Shown: positions 52,443 to 60,816 of the stretch, in pieces
How positions within the stretch are numbered: position 1 is the first letter of the stretch
How the letters are laid out: every line of letters begins with the position of its first letter
Assembly: GCF_002128425.1 (NCBI RefSeq)
Contig: NZ_NESS01000004.1
Span: 62,001-126,000, forward strand
Direction: 5' to 3'
DNA length: 64,000 nucleotides
Source: Gottfriedia acidiceleris
GTDB lineage: Bacteria > Bacillota > Bacilli > Bacillales > Bacillaceae_G
Notes under the pieces: model-generated
What the model saw: only the letters and a program-made list of their open reading frames with translations
Database searches by the model: none
What the model was told of the DNA's origin: nothing
Made by a program: the position numbers and the translations under genes

Positions 52443-53876
52443 TTATTGGGCTACCATATCTAAAGCTTTTTCTAACTGAAGATCATTCTTTTCATCTTTA
52501 ATTTTATCAATTAATGATGATTCAAGTTTTTCTGAAGTTAGAGGATCAATCTTACCGTTAACAGTAATACCTACAGCTTTTTGATAGTTCTTAACTGCTG
52601 TCTCTGTTTGCTTGCTGAAATATCCATCTTTACGGCCTGGATCGTATCCTAAACCTTTTAACATGATTTGAGCTTGTTTAATATTCTCATCATTATCATC
52701 GAATTTAAATGTTTTCTTTTTATCAATAGGTGTTGCGTAGAAATAATCAGGTTGTTTCACAGCAACATCTGGTTTAATACCTTTTTTGTGAATCCATGTG
52801 CCATCCGGAGTTAACCATTTGAATTGTGTTAACTTAATATTGCTACCATCTTTGAAATCTAATGTAGATTGTACAGTACCTTTACCATATGATTTTTCCC
52901 CGACTAATTCATAATGCCCAGCTTCACTTAATGCTGCTGCTAAAATTTCAGCCGCAGATGCACTTCCTTTATCAATTAATACATCGATTGGATATGGTTT
53001 CGCTTTATTTAATTTAGTATAGTACTTTTCACGTTGGCCATTTCTATTTTCAACTTGTAAGTATGGCTCGCTTTTTACAACTAATTCTTCTAAAACGCCC
53101 TCAACAGCTTGTAAGTATCCGCCTGGATTTCCTCGAACGTCAATTGTTAAGCCTTGAATGTTTTGACCCTCTAGCTTTTTCAATTCTTTCTTAAACTCAT
53201 CAGCCGTTTTTTCACTAAATGAAGTTATATGAATATATCCGATTTTTTCATTGTTTACATCTTTCACTGAACTAAACACTGTATACATTGGAATATCATC
53301 GCGTTTAATTGTAAATTTAATTGGTTCTGGAACTCCTGGACGTTTTACTTCAATCGTAACATTTGTTCCTTTTTTACCACGGATTTTTAAAACCGCATCA
53401 TATTGAGATAAACCTTTTACACTCTTACCATCAACTGATAAAATTTCATCCTTTGGTTTCAGTCCGGCTTTTTCCGCAGGAGAATTCTTAATTGGAGAAA
53501 CAATAATTAGTTTCTCACCATCTTTAGAAACTTCCGCTCCAATTCCTTGGAAAGATGAACCTAATGATTCATGGAATTGTTTAGCAGTCTTACCATCCAT
53601 ATAAGTAGAAAAAGGATCATCTAAAGTTGTTACCATCCCTTGAATTGCACCTTCAGTTAATTTATCAGGATCAATTTTTTTCACATATTGATTTGCAATA
53701 ATTTCGTAAGCTTTTTGTATTTTAGCAATATTTTCATCTTCAGAAGCTTTTACTTCTTTACTCTCAGATAATTTCGAAACGATTGTACTTGTACCATCAT
53801 TAAATGCAAATGTACCTACCCCCATACCAACAACAAATGTTGCTGTTGCAAGTAGAGCTGTTGTTTTACGATTCAT
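52443..53876 (-). CDS. ctpB: Carboxyl-terminal processing protease CtpB (S41 family)
   Basis: 477 residues. An N-terminal signal anchor is followed by a PDZ domain (about 105-185), the S41 protease domain with Ser307 in GSASAAE and Lys332 in SYGKGTVQ (25 residues apart, as in CtpB), and a C-terminal peptidoglycan-binding repeat (IKQAQIMLKGLGYDPGRKDG). In B. subtilis CtpB processes SpoIVFA during sporulation signalling. The ATG at 53874-53876 follows AGGAGG. It lies next to minJ as in B. subtilis; CtpA is the alternative paralogue. Confidence 0.88.
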   Translation of the reverse strand: MNRKTTALLATATFVVGMGVGTFAFNDGTSTIVSKLSESKEVKASEDENIAKIQKAYEIIANQYVKKIDPDKLTEGAIQGMVTTLDDPFSTYMDGKTAKQFHESLGSSFQGIGAEVSKDGEKLIIVSPIKNSPAEKAGLKPKDEILSVDGKSVKGLSQYDAVLKIRGKKGTNVTIEVKRPGVPEPIKFTIKRDDIPMYTVFSSVKDVNNEKIGYIHITSFSEKTADEFKKELKKLEGQNIQGLTIDVRGNPGGYLQAVEGVLEELVVKSEPYLQVENRNGQREKYYTKLNKAKPYPIDVLIDKGSASAAEILAAALSEAGHYELVGEKSYGKGTVQSTLDFKDGSNIKLTQFKWLTPDGTWIHKKGIKPDVAVKQPDYFYATPIDKKKTFKFDDNDENIKQAQIMLKGLGYDPGRKDGYFSKQTETAVKNYQKAVGITVNGKIDPLTSEKLESSLIDKIKDEKNDLQLEKALDMVAQ

Positions 53877-53938
53877 ACAGAACCTCCTATTTTTCGTTCC
53901 TTTAGAACGTACCAATCTATTAAATAGTGTATGTACCC

Positions 53939-53967
53939 GAAAAAGCATCACACAGACGTGTGATGCT
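53939..53967 (-). terminator. Terminator of katA
   Basis: AGCATCACAC pairs perfectly with GTGTGATGCT around a four-base loop, followed by five T on the minus strand. It lies about 90 bp past the katA stop and just upstream of ctpB. Confidence 0.85.
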
Positions 53968-54054
53968 ACTTCTGTTCTATTATATGATAAGCCTGTATCA
54001 CTTATGTTTGCAAGTAGAACACGATTTAATAAATTTTTATTAGAAGAGTTTAAT

Positions 54055-55518
54055 TTATTTTGGTAGATGTTGCAAGTATGGTGCTAGATCAATACCTAAC
54101 TTACTTGCAAGTCTCTTACCTAATTTTGCGTCTGAGCGATAGAAATTACAAACTGCACGAAGCTTAATTCTTTCATCTACATCTGCTAGATCAGCGCTAA
54201 GATTTTTAATAACAGCATCCTGCTCATCTTTACTATATCTATTCCACACTTCTCCCGCTTGGCCGAAGTCATTCGTTTTTTCGATTTTTTTACGCTCAGA
54301 AACACCACTTAAAGGCTGAGCTACTTCAATATAAGCAAAATCCTCTTTTGGCGTATCCGAGTAGCTATTTGGCTCAAAGTTAATTTGATGTGTTTGCTGA
54401 CTAAAAGGCATATGGCCATCACGTTGACCATTCACTACTTTCGCAAAAGGACAATTAATTGGAAGTTGTAAATAATTTGCACCGATACGATATCTCTGAG
54501 TATCTGAATAAGAGAATAATCTTCCTTGTAGTAACTTATCCTCAGATGGTAACATACCAGGAACTAGCACACCTGGATTAAATCCAACTGATTCAGTTTC
54601 TGCAAATACATTTTCAGGGTTTCGATTAAGGACCATCGTTCCAACAAATTGTCGAGGAATCACATCTTCAAACCAATCTTTTGAAGGGTCTAACGGATCA
54701 AAGTCGAAATCATCCATATCTGCTGGATCTAATACTTGAACATATAAGTCCCATTCTGGGAAATCTCCGTTTTCAATTGAATCGTATAAATCTCGGCTTG
54801 CATGATTAAAATCTTTACCTTGAACTTCACTAGCTTCTTCCATTGAAAGATTTTCAATCCCTTGTTTTGGTACCCAACGAAGTTTTATATATACCGTATT
54901 TCCATACTCATTTACCCATTTATATGCGTGAACACTTGAACCTCTCATTTGACGATAGTTCGCTGGAATACCTTCATCAGAAAATACATGTAATAGCATA
55001 TTTGTTGACTCGGGTGTTAGAGACATGAAATCCCAATATCTGTTAGGTGTTTGTAGATTAGTTTTAGGATCAGGCTTTAATGAGTGAACCATATCGGGAA
55101 ATTTCATTGCATCACGAATAAAGAATATAGGAAGATTATTACCTACAAAATCATAGTTACCATCTTCCGTATAGAATTTTACGGCAAATCCTCGAGGATC
55201 ACGTAATGTTTCAGGAGAATGTAATCCATGAATAACTGTAGAGAAACGAGCAAATACTGGTGTTTCTGTTCCGGCATCTTGCAAGAACTTAGCTTTCGTA
55301 TATTTTTTCATACTATTTTTAGTTATGAAAACACCGTGTGCTCCAGCTCCACGTGCATGCACAACTCGCTCAGGTACTCTTTCACGATCAAAATGAGCTA
55401 GTTTTTCAATTAATTGATAATCTTCTAATAGAGTTGGACCTCTACGTCCCGCTGTAAGTGAATTTTGATTATCACCAATTGGCACGCCTTGATTTGTTGT
55501 TAATCGATTATTTGTCAT
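54055..55518 (-). CDS. katA: Haem catalase KatA (small-subunit type)
   Basis: 487 residues, the clade-3 small-subunit size. The distal histidine is His54 in VVHARGAGAHGVF, the distal asparagine region is NFNHASRDL/DGNYDFVGNNLPIFFIRDA, and the proximal haem tyrosine is in RLFSYSDTQRYRIGANYLQLP. It breaks down hydrogen peroxide in the cytoplasm. AAGGAGA precedes the ATG. A perfect PerR box upstream indicates induction by peroxide. The gene sits between ctpB and the M23 hydrolase, a place it does not occupy in B. subtilis. Confidence 0.97.
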   Translation of the reverse strand: MTNNRLTTNQGVPIGDNQNSLTAGRRGPTLLEDYQLIEKLAHFDRERVPERVVHARGAGAHGVFITKNSMKKYTKAKFLQDAGTETPVFARFSTVIHGLHSPETLRDPRGFAVKFYTEDGNYDFVGNNLPIFFIRDAMKFPDMVHSLKPDPKTNLQTPNRYWDFMSLTPESTNMLLHVFSDEGIPANYRQMRGSSVHAYKWVNEYGNTVYIKLRWVPKQGIENLSMEEASEVQGKDFNHASRDLYDSIENGDFPEWDLYVQVLDPADMDDFDFDPLDPSKDWFEDVIPRQFVGTMVLNRNPENVFAETESVGFNPGVLVPGMLPSEDKLLQGRLFSYSDTQRYRIGANYLQLPINCPFAKVVNGQRDGHMPFSQQTHQINFEPNSYSDTPKEDFAYIEVAQPLSGVSERKKIEKTNDFGQAGEVWNRYSKDEQDAVIKNLSADLADVDERIKLRAVCNFYRSDAKLGKRLASKLGIDLAPYLQHLPK

Positions 55519-55534
55519 ATTGTTTCTCCTTAAT

Positions 55535-55564
55535 TAGAATTATTATAATCTAGTAATAATTCTA
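55535..55564. promoter_or_regulatory. 11-bp inverted repeat over the katA start region
   Basis: TAGAATTATTA (55535-55545) and TAATAATTCTA (55554-55564) pair perfectly with an eight-base spacer. It covers the predicted transcription start, so it could be a second repressor site or a stabilising hairpin at the 5' end of the message. Confidence 0.5.
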
Positions 55565-55592
55565 TAATAAGCTAATATATAATGAAAATCAA
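55564..55592 (-). promoter_or_regulatory. Predicted katA promoter
   Basis: TTGATT (55587-55592) and TATTAT (55564-55569) are 17 bp apart on the minus strand, directly between the PerR box and the inverted repeat. Confidence 0.6.
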
Positions 55593-55599
55593 TATCAAA

Positions 55600-55614
55600 T
55601 TATAATTATTATAA
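55600..55614. promoter_or_regulatory. PerR box upstream of katA
   Basis: TTATAATTATTATAA is a perfect 7-1-7 match to the PerR consensus TTATAATnATTATAA. It lies 7 bp upstream of the predicted -35 of katA. Confidence 0.9.
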
Positions 55615-55706
55615 ACTAATAATTAATTTAACTGATTTTCATCCTTCTTAGCTGTGTAGGTAACATAATTTTTATTTTGTGCTGATGCAATAAACAAATA
55701 ACAAAT

Positions 55707-55745
55707 CAAAAAAACCTATCCTAATAATGTAGGATAGGTTTTTAG
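55707..55745 (-). terminator. Terminator of the M23 hydrolase gene
   Basis: AAACCTATCCT pairs with AGGATAGGTTT around an eight-base loop; on the minus strand seven T follow. It lies within 10 bp of the stop codon. Confidence 0.88.
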
Positions 55746-55749
55746 TAAA

Positions 55750-57120
55750 TTAAAAATTAATATATTTCATAGGATCTACTGCATTTGATTTTGCATAATT
55801 CCATTCACCTTTATGTAATTCAAAGTGTAAATGTTGTCCAGTAGAATGACCTGTATTTCCCATATAACCAATTTTCATACCTTTTGAAACAGCTTGTCCA
55901 GTTGATACATTAAAACTAGCTAAGTGAGCATATACGGTCGTCCATACTTGTCCATCAATGTTATGTGTAATAAATACACAATTACCATAAGAAGATGAAA
56001 CATAAGCACGAATTACAACCCCATCACCTGCTGCTACAACTGGTACACTTCCCGCTGAGGCAATATCGACACCTTCATGGAACTCTCCACCCTCAAAAGA
56101 ACGTTGTCCAAATCCAGAAGAGACATAACCGTTTGCTGGTCTTGTAAAGTTGCCACTAGACACGGTTGGTGTATTATCAGAACCACCGGTATTATCTGAG
56201 TTACTAGAATTACCTGAACTACTGGAGCTTCCAGATCCACTTGAATGGTTTGAACTAGTAAATGGCTTTACACTTTTTGCAGCAGCTTCTGCTTTACGTT
56301 TAGCCTCTGCTTTACGTCTAGCCTCTGCAGCAGCTTTTTCAGCAGCTTGTTTCTTAGCGATTTCAAGCGCTTTTTGCATTGCAGCCTGCTGACTTGCTAA
56401 TAATTGATCTTGTTCTTTTAAATCTAAAACATCTTCATGAGCTTCGCTTTCTTTTGCTTTTAATGAAGCCATTAATTTGTTCTTTTCGCTTACCTGACTT
56501 GCAAGTTGATTATTTAGACTTTTTAAGTTCGCTAAATCTCTTTCGATTTTTGCTTGCTTTATAGTCAAATCATCTTTTTTAGCACTAACTTCTTTTAAGT
56601 CCATGTTTTGCTGCTTAATAATATCTTCGTCAGCCTTCATAATAATTTGTACGGCGCTCATTCGTTGAATTAAATCTCCGAAACTATTAGCACCTAAAAT
56701 GACATCAATATAAGATACCATTCCACCAGCTTTTTGAAGAGAACGCATACGGTTTTTCAATAGTTCTTCACGAGATTTAATGCGTTCTTCAATAAACTTA
56801 ATTTCTTCCTTTAGTTTTGAAATTTGCTTTTTCCCATCACTAACTGCATTTTCAGTTTGGTTAACTTTTTGCTTAGTCAGTTTCATCCGAGCATCAAGTT
56901 TTTCAAGCTCTGCAACAACTTCTTGCTGGTCATGCTTTATATCAGCAATTTTGTTATTTGTTGCATCCGTCTTATCCTTAACCTCACTACGCTTTTGTTT
57001 AATGCGGTCAATTTCAGATTGATATTTACTCTCAGCAAAAGTAACGGATGGGATAGCACCGATGATGAAAGTACTGCATAACACAATCGGTATTACTTTC
57101 GATGATTTTCTCTTATTCAT
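55750..57120 (-). CDS. Secreted murein hydrolase with coiled coil and M23 (LytM) domain
   Basis: 456 residues. A signal peptide (to about 29) is followed by a long coiled coil (about 32-290, rich in Glu/Lys/Gln, ending in an Ala/Lys/Arg-rich stretch), a Ser/Gly/Asn-rich linker (about 290-330) and a C-terminal M23 endopeptidase domain. Zinc ligands are in HEGVDIAS and HLHFELH. The layout matches hydrolases activated by FtsEX (CwlO, PcsB, EnvC types), and ftsE-ftsX lie immediately upstream. AGGAGG precedes the ATG. Confidence 0.9.
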   Translation of the reverse strand: MNKRKSSKVIPIVLCSTFIIGAIPSVTFAESKYQSEIDRIKQKRSEVKDKTDATNNKIADIKHDQQEVVAELEKLDARMKLTKQKVNQTENAVSDGKKQISKLKEEIKFIEERIKSREELLKNRMRSLQKAGGMVSYIDVILGANSFGDLIQRMSAVQIIMKADEDIIKQQNMDLKEVSAKKDDLTIKQAKIERDLANLKSLNNQLASQVSEKNKLMASLKAKESEAHEDVLDLKEQDQLLASQQAAMQKALEIAKKQAAEKAAAEARRKAEAKRKAEAAAKSVKPFTSSNHSSGSGSSSSSGNSSNSDNTGGSDNTPTVSSGNFTRPANGYVSSGFGQRSFEGGEFHEGVDIASAGSVPVVAAGDGVVIRAYVSSSYGNCVFITHNIDGQVWTTVYAHLASFNVSTGQAVSKGMKIGYMGNTGHSTGQHLHFELHKGEWNYAKSNAVDPMKYINF

Positions 57121-57149
57121 CTAAGATCCCTCCTTATATGTATATAGAA

Positions 57150-57203
57150 AAGCCCTAGTACCTGTATCAACTCAGACTGACGTTAAATTGGGAACTAGAG
57201 CTT
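57150..57203 (-). terminator. Hairpin between ftsX and the M23 gene
   Basis: On the minus strand AAGCTCTAGTTCC pairs with GGTACTAGGGCTT (one mismatch) around a 28-base loop, followed by TTTTC. It may be a weak terminator that separates ftsEX from the hydrolase, or a leader structure of the hydrolase mRNA. Confidence 0.5.
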
Positions 57204-57255
57204 ATCAATCGTATTACACTATTAAAACAATAAAACTATAAATGAAAATTTAATC

Positions 57256-58149
57256 TTATTTACGTAAAAACTTACGAATTGACATAACAGAACCCCACAT
57301 CCCGATTACTGCACCAATAGCTATTAAAATTGCAGATAGCTGGTACACAAACGGTGAAAATGGTAATAATGTAAACATTGTTCCTGCTAATTTTGGCATT
57401 AGCATATTATAAATGACCTTATAGCCAGTTAATAGTAAAGCAATTGGAATAACTGATCCTAACACACCTAGCAGTAAACCTTCTAATAAGAATGGCCAAC
57501 GGATAAAGTTATTAGTTGCCCCTACTAATCTCATAATCTCAATTTCGCGTCGTCTTGCCATAATCGTAATTTTGATAGTATTAGAGATTAAGAACATTGC
57601 AGTAAATAATAGTCCGAAAATCAGCACTAAACCGATGTTACGACCTACTGAAACTGCATTAAATAATTTTTGAACTTGTTTTTTACCATAAATTACTTCA
57701 TCAATATATTTTAAGCCTTCAATTTTTTTGGCTACTGGTGCAATTTGTTCTGGAGAATCTGTTTTAACAATATACGTATCATTTAAAGGATTTTGCTGTT
57801 CAAACAGTTGGAATGCTTTCCCGTCTTCTCCCATACTTTTGATTAGATTGTTTAGTTCTTGATCTTTCGACGAGAACCTTACAGTCGTTACATGATCTAA
57901 CTTTTTGATTTCTTCTTTTAAAGTAGCCTGTTGCTCTTTGTTTGCTGTTAAGTCAACTAAAACACGGACTTCAACATCTTTTTCTAAAGTTGTCCCAATG
58001 TGATTAACATTCAAAATTACGGTTAAAAATACGCCAACAAGCATTAAAGTAACTGCAACAGCACTTATTGATGCAAACGTCATCCAACCATTTCGTTTTA
58101 AGCTACGTAGTCCTTCACGAACATGTCTTTTTGCAGTTCTAGCTTTCAT
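57256..58149 (-). CDS. ftsX: Cell-division ABC transporter-like permease FtsX
   Basis: 297 residues with four membrane helices: one near residue 23-43 (ASISAVAVTLMLVGVFL), then a large extracellular loop, and three in the C-terminal third (about 170-290). The motif TIKITIMARRREIEIMRLVGAT is characteristic. FtsX with FtsE transmits a signal to a murein hydrolase. The ATG at 58147-58149 follows GAGAGGAG and overlaps ftsE by 11 bp; the frame itself extends to 58209. Confidence 0.95.
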   Translation of the reverse strand: MKARTAKRHVREGLRSLKRNGWMTFASISAVAVTLMLVGVFLTVILNVNHIGTTLEKDVEVRVLVDLTANKEQQATLKEEIKKLDHVTTVRFSSKDQELNNLIKSMGEDGKAFQLFEQQNPLNDTYIVKTDSPEQIAPVAKKIEGLKYIDEVIYGKKQVQKLFNAVSVGRNIGLVLIFGLLFTAMFLISNTIKITIMARRREIEIMRLVGATNNFIRWPFLLEGLLLGVLGSVIPIALLLTGYKVIYNMLMPKLAGTMFTLLPFSPFVYQLSAILIAIGAVIGMWGSVMSIRKFLRK

Positions 58150-58825
58150 AACCGTACACTCCTCTCGCTTGGTCGCGTACAATTTTTCCAGACTCAATTG
58201 CAATAACACGTCGCTTAATCGTATTTACGATATCCTTATTATGAGTTGCCATTACTACAGTTGTTCCACGTTCATTGATTTCTTTAAAGATATCCATAAT
58301 TTCCCATGTAGTTTCAGGGTCTAGGTTACCCGTTGGTTCATCGGCGATCACTACTTGTGGATTATTTACAATAGAACGTGCAATCGAAACACGTTGCTGT
58401 TCACCACCAGAAAGCTCTGTTGGTAAGAATCGCGCTTTATGTTTTAACTTAACAAGGTCTAGTACTTCCATAACTCTCTTCTTTATTGTTTTCGGATTTT
58501 CTTCAATAACTTCAAGTGCAAATGCAATATTTTCATAAACTGATAAAGTCGGCAATAATTTATAGTCTTGGAAAACTACCCCAATATTTCTACGTAATAA
58601 AGGAACTTTTTTATCCTTCATATGGCTTAAATCAATTCCATTAATTAAGATCGTACCCTTTGATGGTTTTTCCTCACGATACATCATTTTAATGAATGTC
58701 GACTTCCCGGCACCACTTGGTCCCACGACATACACAAATTCACCTTGGCGAATTTTTACATTAATACCATCTACCGCAAGAACACCATTAGGATAAGTCT
58801 TATAAACATCTTTTAACTCAATCAT
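58139..58825 (-). CDS. ftsE: Cell-division ABC ATPase FtsE
   Basis: 228 residues. Walker A is GPSGAGKST near residue 36-44, the signature is LSGGEQQR near 139-146, and Walker B with switch is VVIADEPTGNLDPETT followed by VVMATHNKDIV. The opening IELKDVYKTYPNGVLAVDGI is standard for FtsE. It powers FtsX; the pair controls the adjacent hydrolase. AAGGAG precedes the ATG. Confidence 0.97.
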   Translation of the reverse strand: MIELKDVYKTYPNGVLAVDGINVKIRQGEFVYVVGPSGAGKSTFIKMMYREEKPSKGTILINGIDLSHMKDKKVPLLRRNIGVVFQDYKLLPTLSVYENIAFALEVIEENPKTIKKRVMEVLDLVKLKHKARFLPTELSGGEQQRVSIARSIVNNPQVVIADEPTGNLDPETTWEIMDIFKEINERGTTVVMATHNKDIVNTIKRRVIAIESGKIVRDQARGVYGYES

Positions 58826-58967
58826 GACATTCTCCTTAATTTTTTGTTCCGTTTTATTCTATCAAACTATATAAGATCCATTCTGGATGAAATTATACTT
58901 AACTTTACTTGATCTTATTATTTCGCCTGCTATTTACATATTTCGATAATTTCAGCTAAGCTCCTCT

Positions 58968-58976
58968 ATTATACCA
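58968..58976 (-). promoter_or_regulatory. Possible extended -10 promoter of ftsEX
   Basis: TGGTATAAT on the minus strand is an extended -10 element, with a poor -35 at the right distance. It lies about 140 bp before ftsE. I see no other feature in 58977-59087. Confidence 0.4.
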
Positions 58977-59087
58977 CTTAAAAAATGTCAAAATTGATAA
59001 ATTTATGTTACATTTTAATAATAGTCAAGATTATTTTCGGGCGATTTACGGGCTTGTTTAACAAATTATGGAAAAATGTAACTAAAA

Positions 59088-59140
59088 TGAAAAGAAACAG
59101 ACCTTTTCTAATTAACAGAAAATTGTCCGTTTCTTTAGTT
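59088..59140 (-). terminator. Terminator of cccB
   Basis: On the minus strand AAAGAAACGGACAA pairs with a complementary segment ending GTCTGTTTCTTT, with small mismatches, and the TTTTC that follows supplies the tail. It begins 24 bp after the cccB stop. Confidence 0.75.
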
Positions 59141-59164
59141 TTATTCTATAAGATTTAAAACATT

Positions 59165-59494
59165 TTATTTTTTAGTAGCAAGCCATTTCGCTACACTTTT
59201 CGCGTCATTTCCTTGAACAACACCACTCGGCATTGAACCTCTACCATCATGAATGATATTTTCTATTTCTTTTTCAGAATACTTCGCTCCGACCTTTTTT
59301 AAGCTTGGCCCAACAATACCTTCTAGTTCTCCACCATGGCAGCTAGCACAGCTTTGTTTAAATAACTTTTCTCCATTAGCAACTGAAACCGGCTCACCTG
59401 AATCATTACTTTTACTTGTATTATTATTTGAACCACATGCTGTAATAGTTAACAGCATACCACCAGTTATAAAAGCAAGAAGTAGTTTTTTCAA
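59165..59494 (-). CDS. cccB: Membrane-anchored cytochrome c551 lipoprotein CccB
   Basis: 109 residues. A lipoprotein signal with lipobox I-T-A-C is followed by a Ser/Asn-rich linker and a small cytochrome c domain with the haem motif C-A-S-C-H and a distal methionine in RGSMPSGVV. It carries electrons on the outer face of the membrane. The start is TTG at 59492-59494 behind AAGGGG. The neighbours yvjA-like and ftsE match the B. subtilis order, which supports cccB over cccA. Confidence 0.92.
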   Translation of the reverse strand: MKKLLLAFITGGMLLTITACGSNNNTSKSNDSGEPVSVANGEKLFKQSCASCHGGELEGIVGPSLKKVGAKYSEKEIENIIHDGRGSMPSGVVQGNDAKSVAKWLATKK

Positions 59495-59563
59495 AAAATC
59501 ATCGCCCCTTTAAAAATCCCATTACTATAGTCTACTACTAATAAAAGTATTTATTTTACCATT

Positions 59564-60442
59564 TTATGTCAAATTCGTGAAACCTTCTCCAAGAACTTCT
59601 GTTGCATCTACGACTGTAATGAAAGCATTACGATCAACTGTCCGAACGATATCACGTAGAGAAGAAAATTCAGTTTGATCAAGTACACACATTAAAACTA
59701 AACGGTCTTCATTAGTATATCCACCAACACCAGTTAGCTTAGTTACTCCACGATCTAATTCATGAACAATTGCGGCTGTTACAGGCTCCACTTCTGAAGT
59801 AATAATTAGTGCCATTTTTGATCTAGCAAGACCAATTTGAACTAGATCGATTGTTTTACTTGTAACAAAAAGTGCAATTAGTGCATACATACCGCTTTCA
59901 AGATTAAACACGATTGCAGATGTGAGAACAATTAATCCGTCGATAAATGCTACACAAATCCCAAGTGATAAACCAGTATATTTATGAACAATTTGAGCTG
60001 CTAAATCTGTTCCACCAGTAGATGCTTTCCCACGGAACACGATTCCTAAACCTAAACCAATAAATAGTCCACCAAAAATTGAAGCTAAAAGTGGATTATC
60101 AGTTGCAGGCTTTATATTATATAAATCAACTAAATAAACAACAAGTGGAATAAAAATAGTTCCAACTAATGTTTTTGCGCCAAATTGTCTACCTAAGAAA
60201 AATACACCTGCAATAAATAAAGGGATATTAAATGACCATTGTACAAATGCAGGATTAAACCCCATCGTGCTCTTTAAAATCGTCGAAATACCACTTACCC
60301 CACCAGAAGCAATATGATTTGGTAATAAAAACACACAAAATGCGACAGCAATAATTGCAGAACCAATTAATACAAAAAAGTACTCAAAAAACGTTTTTCC
60401 CCACCCTACAGTTAGAGCAGTAGAATATCTAACCTTTTTCAA
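59564..60442 (-). CDS. YitT-family membrane protein (YvjA-like)
   Basis: 292 residues. About six membrane helices (to near residue 200) are followed by a cytoplasmic DUF2179 domain (MALIITSEVEPVTAAIVHELDRGVTKLTGVGGY). The family sequence NHIASGGVSGISTIL and FRGKASTGGTDLAAQI are present. Function is unknown. The start is a TTG at 60440-60442 with GAGGGGG upstream; a second TTG at 60457 would add five residues but has no site. Position between prfB and cccB matches B. subtilis yvjA. Confidence 0.85.
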   Translation of the reverse strand: MKKVRYSTALTVGWGKTFFEYFFVLIGSAIIAVAFCVFLLPNHIASGGVSGISTILKSTMGFNPAFVQWSFNIPLFIAGVFFLGRQFGAKTLVGTIFIPLVVYLVDLYNIKPATDNPLLASIFGGLFIGLGLGIVFRGKASTGGTDLAAQIVHKYTGLSLGICVAFIDGLIVLTSAIVFNLESGMYALIALFVTSKTIDLVQIGLARSKMALIITSEVEPVTAAIVHELDRGVTKLTGVGGYTNEDRLVLMCVLDQTEFSSLRDIVRTVDRNAFITVVDATEVLGEGFTNLT

Positions 60443-60673
60443 ACTTATCCCCCTCAAAATTTCTCACTTACAGACAACTTTTCTATTTTATATCCTTTTT
60501 ATCGGATACTCTCTCTATTTTTTATTATGAAAAAAACAATAAGATTTAATTACATTTAAACAAAATTTACTTTCATCTATTTGAAAAACAACTTGAAAAT
60601 AAATATGATTCATGTAACTCCCCCACATTAGTAAGAAAAAAATCCTTACTAACCTCCTAGAGAATAAAACTAA
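60443..60673. other. Intergenic stretch between prfB and the yvjA-like gene
   Basis: No convincing gene. A 32-codon minus-strand frame (60515-60613, GGGGGAG before its ATG) encodes a hydrophobic, unconvincing peptide. TTAGTAAG at about 60628 and CTTACTAA at about 60645 form an 8-bp inverted repeat of unknown meaning. Confidence 0.3.
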
Positions 60674-60705
60674 AAAAGAATAACATCTTCAATTAGAAGA
60701 TGTTT
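60674..60705 (-). terminator. Terminator downstream of prfB
   Basis: AACATCTTC pairs with GAAGATGTT around a five-base loop; on the minus strand TTCTTTTTT follows. It lies about 110 bp past the prfB stop. Confidence 0.75.
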
Positions 60706-60762
60706 TAGGTTAAGAGATGCTATCTGAATGATAAAAAAATACCTCTTTTGTCCCCAAAGATT

Positions 60763-60806
60763 AAGGCTGGTAAGACTGAAGTTCCCCCTCCAATCTTATC
60801 AGCCTA
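60763..60806 (-). other. Long inverted repeat just after prfB
   Basis: On the minus strand AGGCTGATAAGATTG pairs with CAGTCTTACCAGCCTT with minor mismatches around a purine-rich loop. It lacks a T-run directly behind it, so it may be an mRNA 3' structure or weak terminator. Confidence 0.5.
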
Positions 60807-60816
60807 TTTTTCAACA

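Noticed and set aside
60515-60613. Small 32-codon minus-strand ORF with GGGGGAG before ATG
   Set aside because: The peptide is short, hydrophobic and unlike any family I know; a ribosome-site-like string is expected by chance. Ribosome profiling would settle it.
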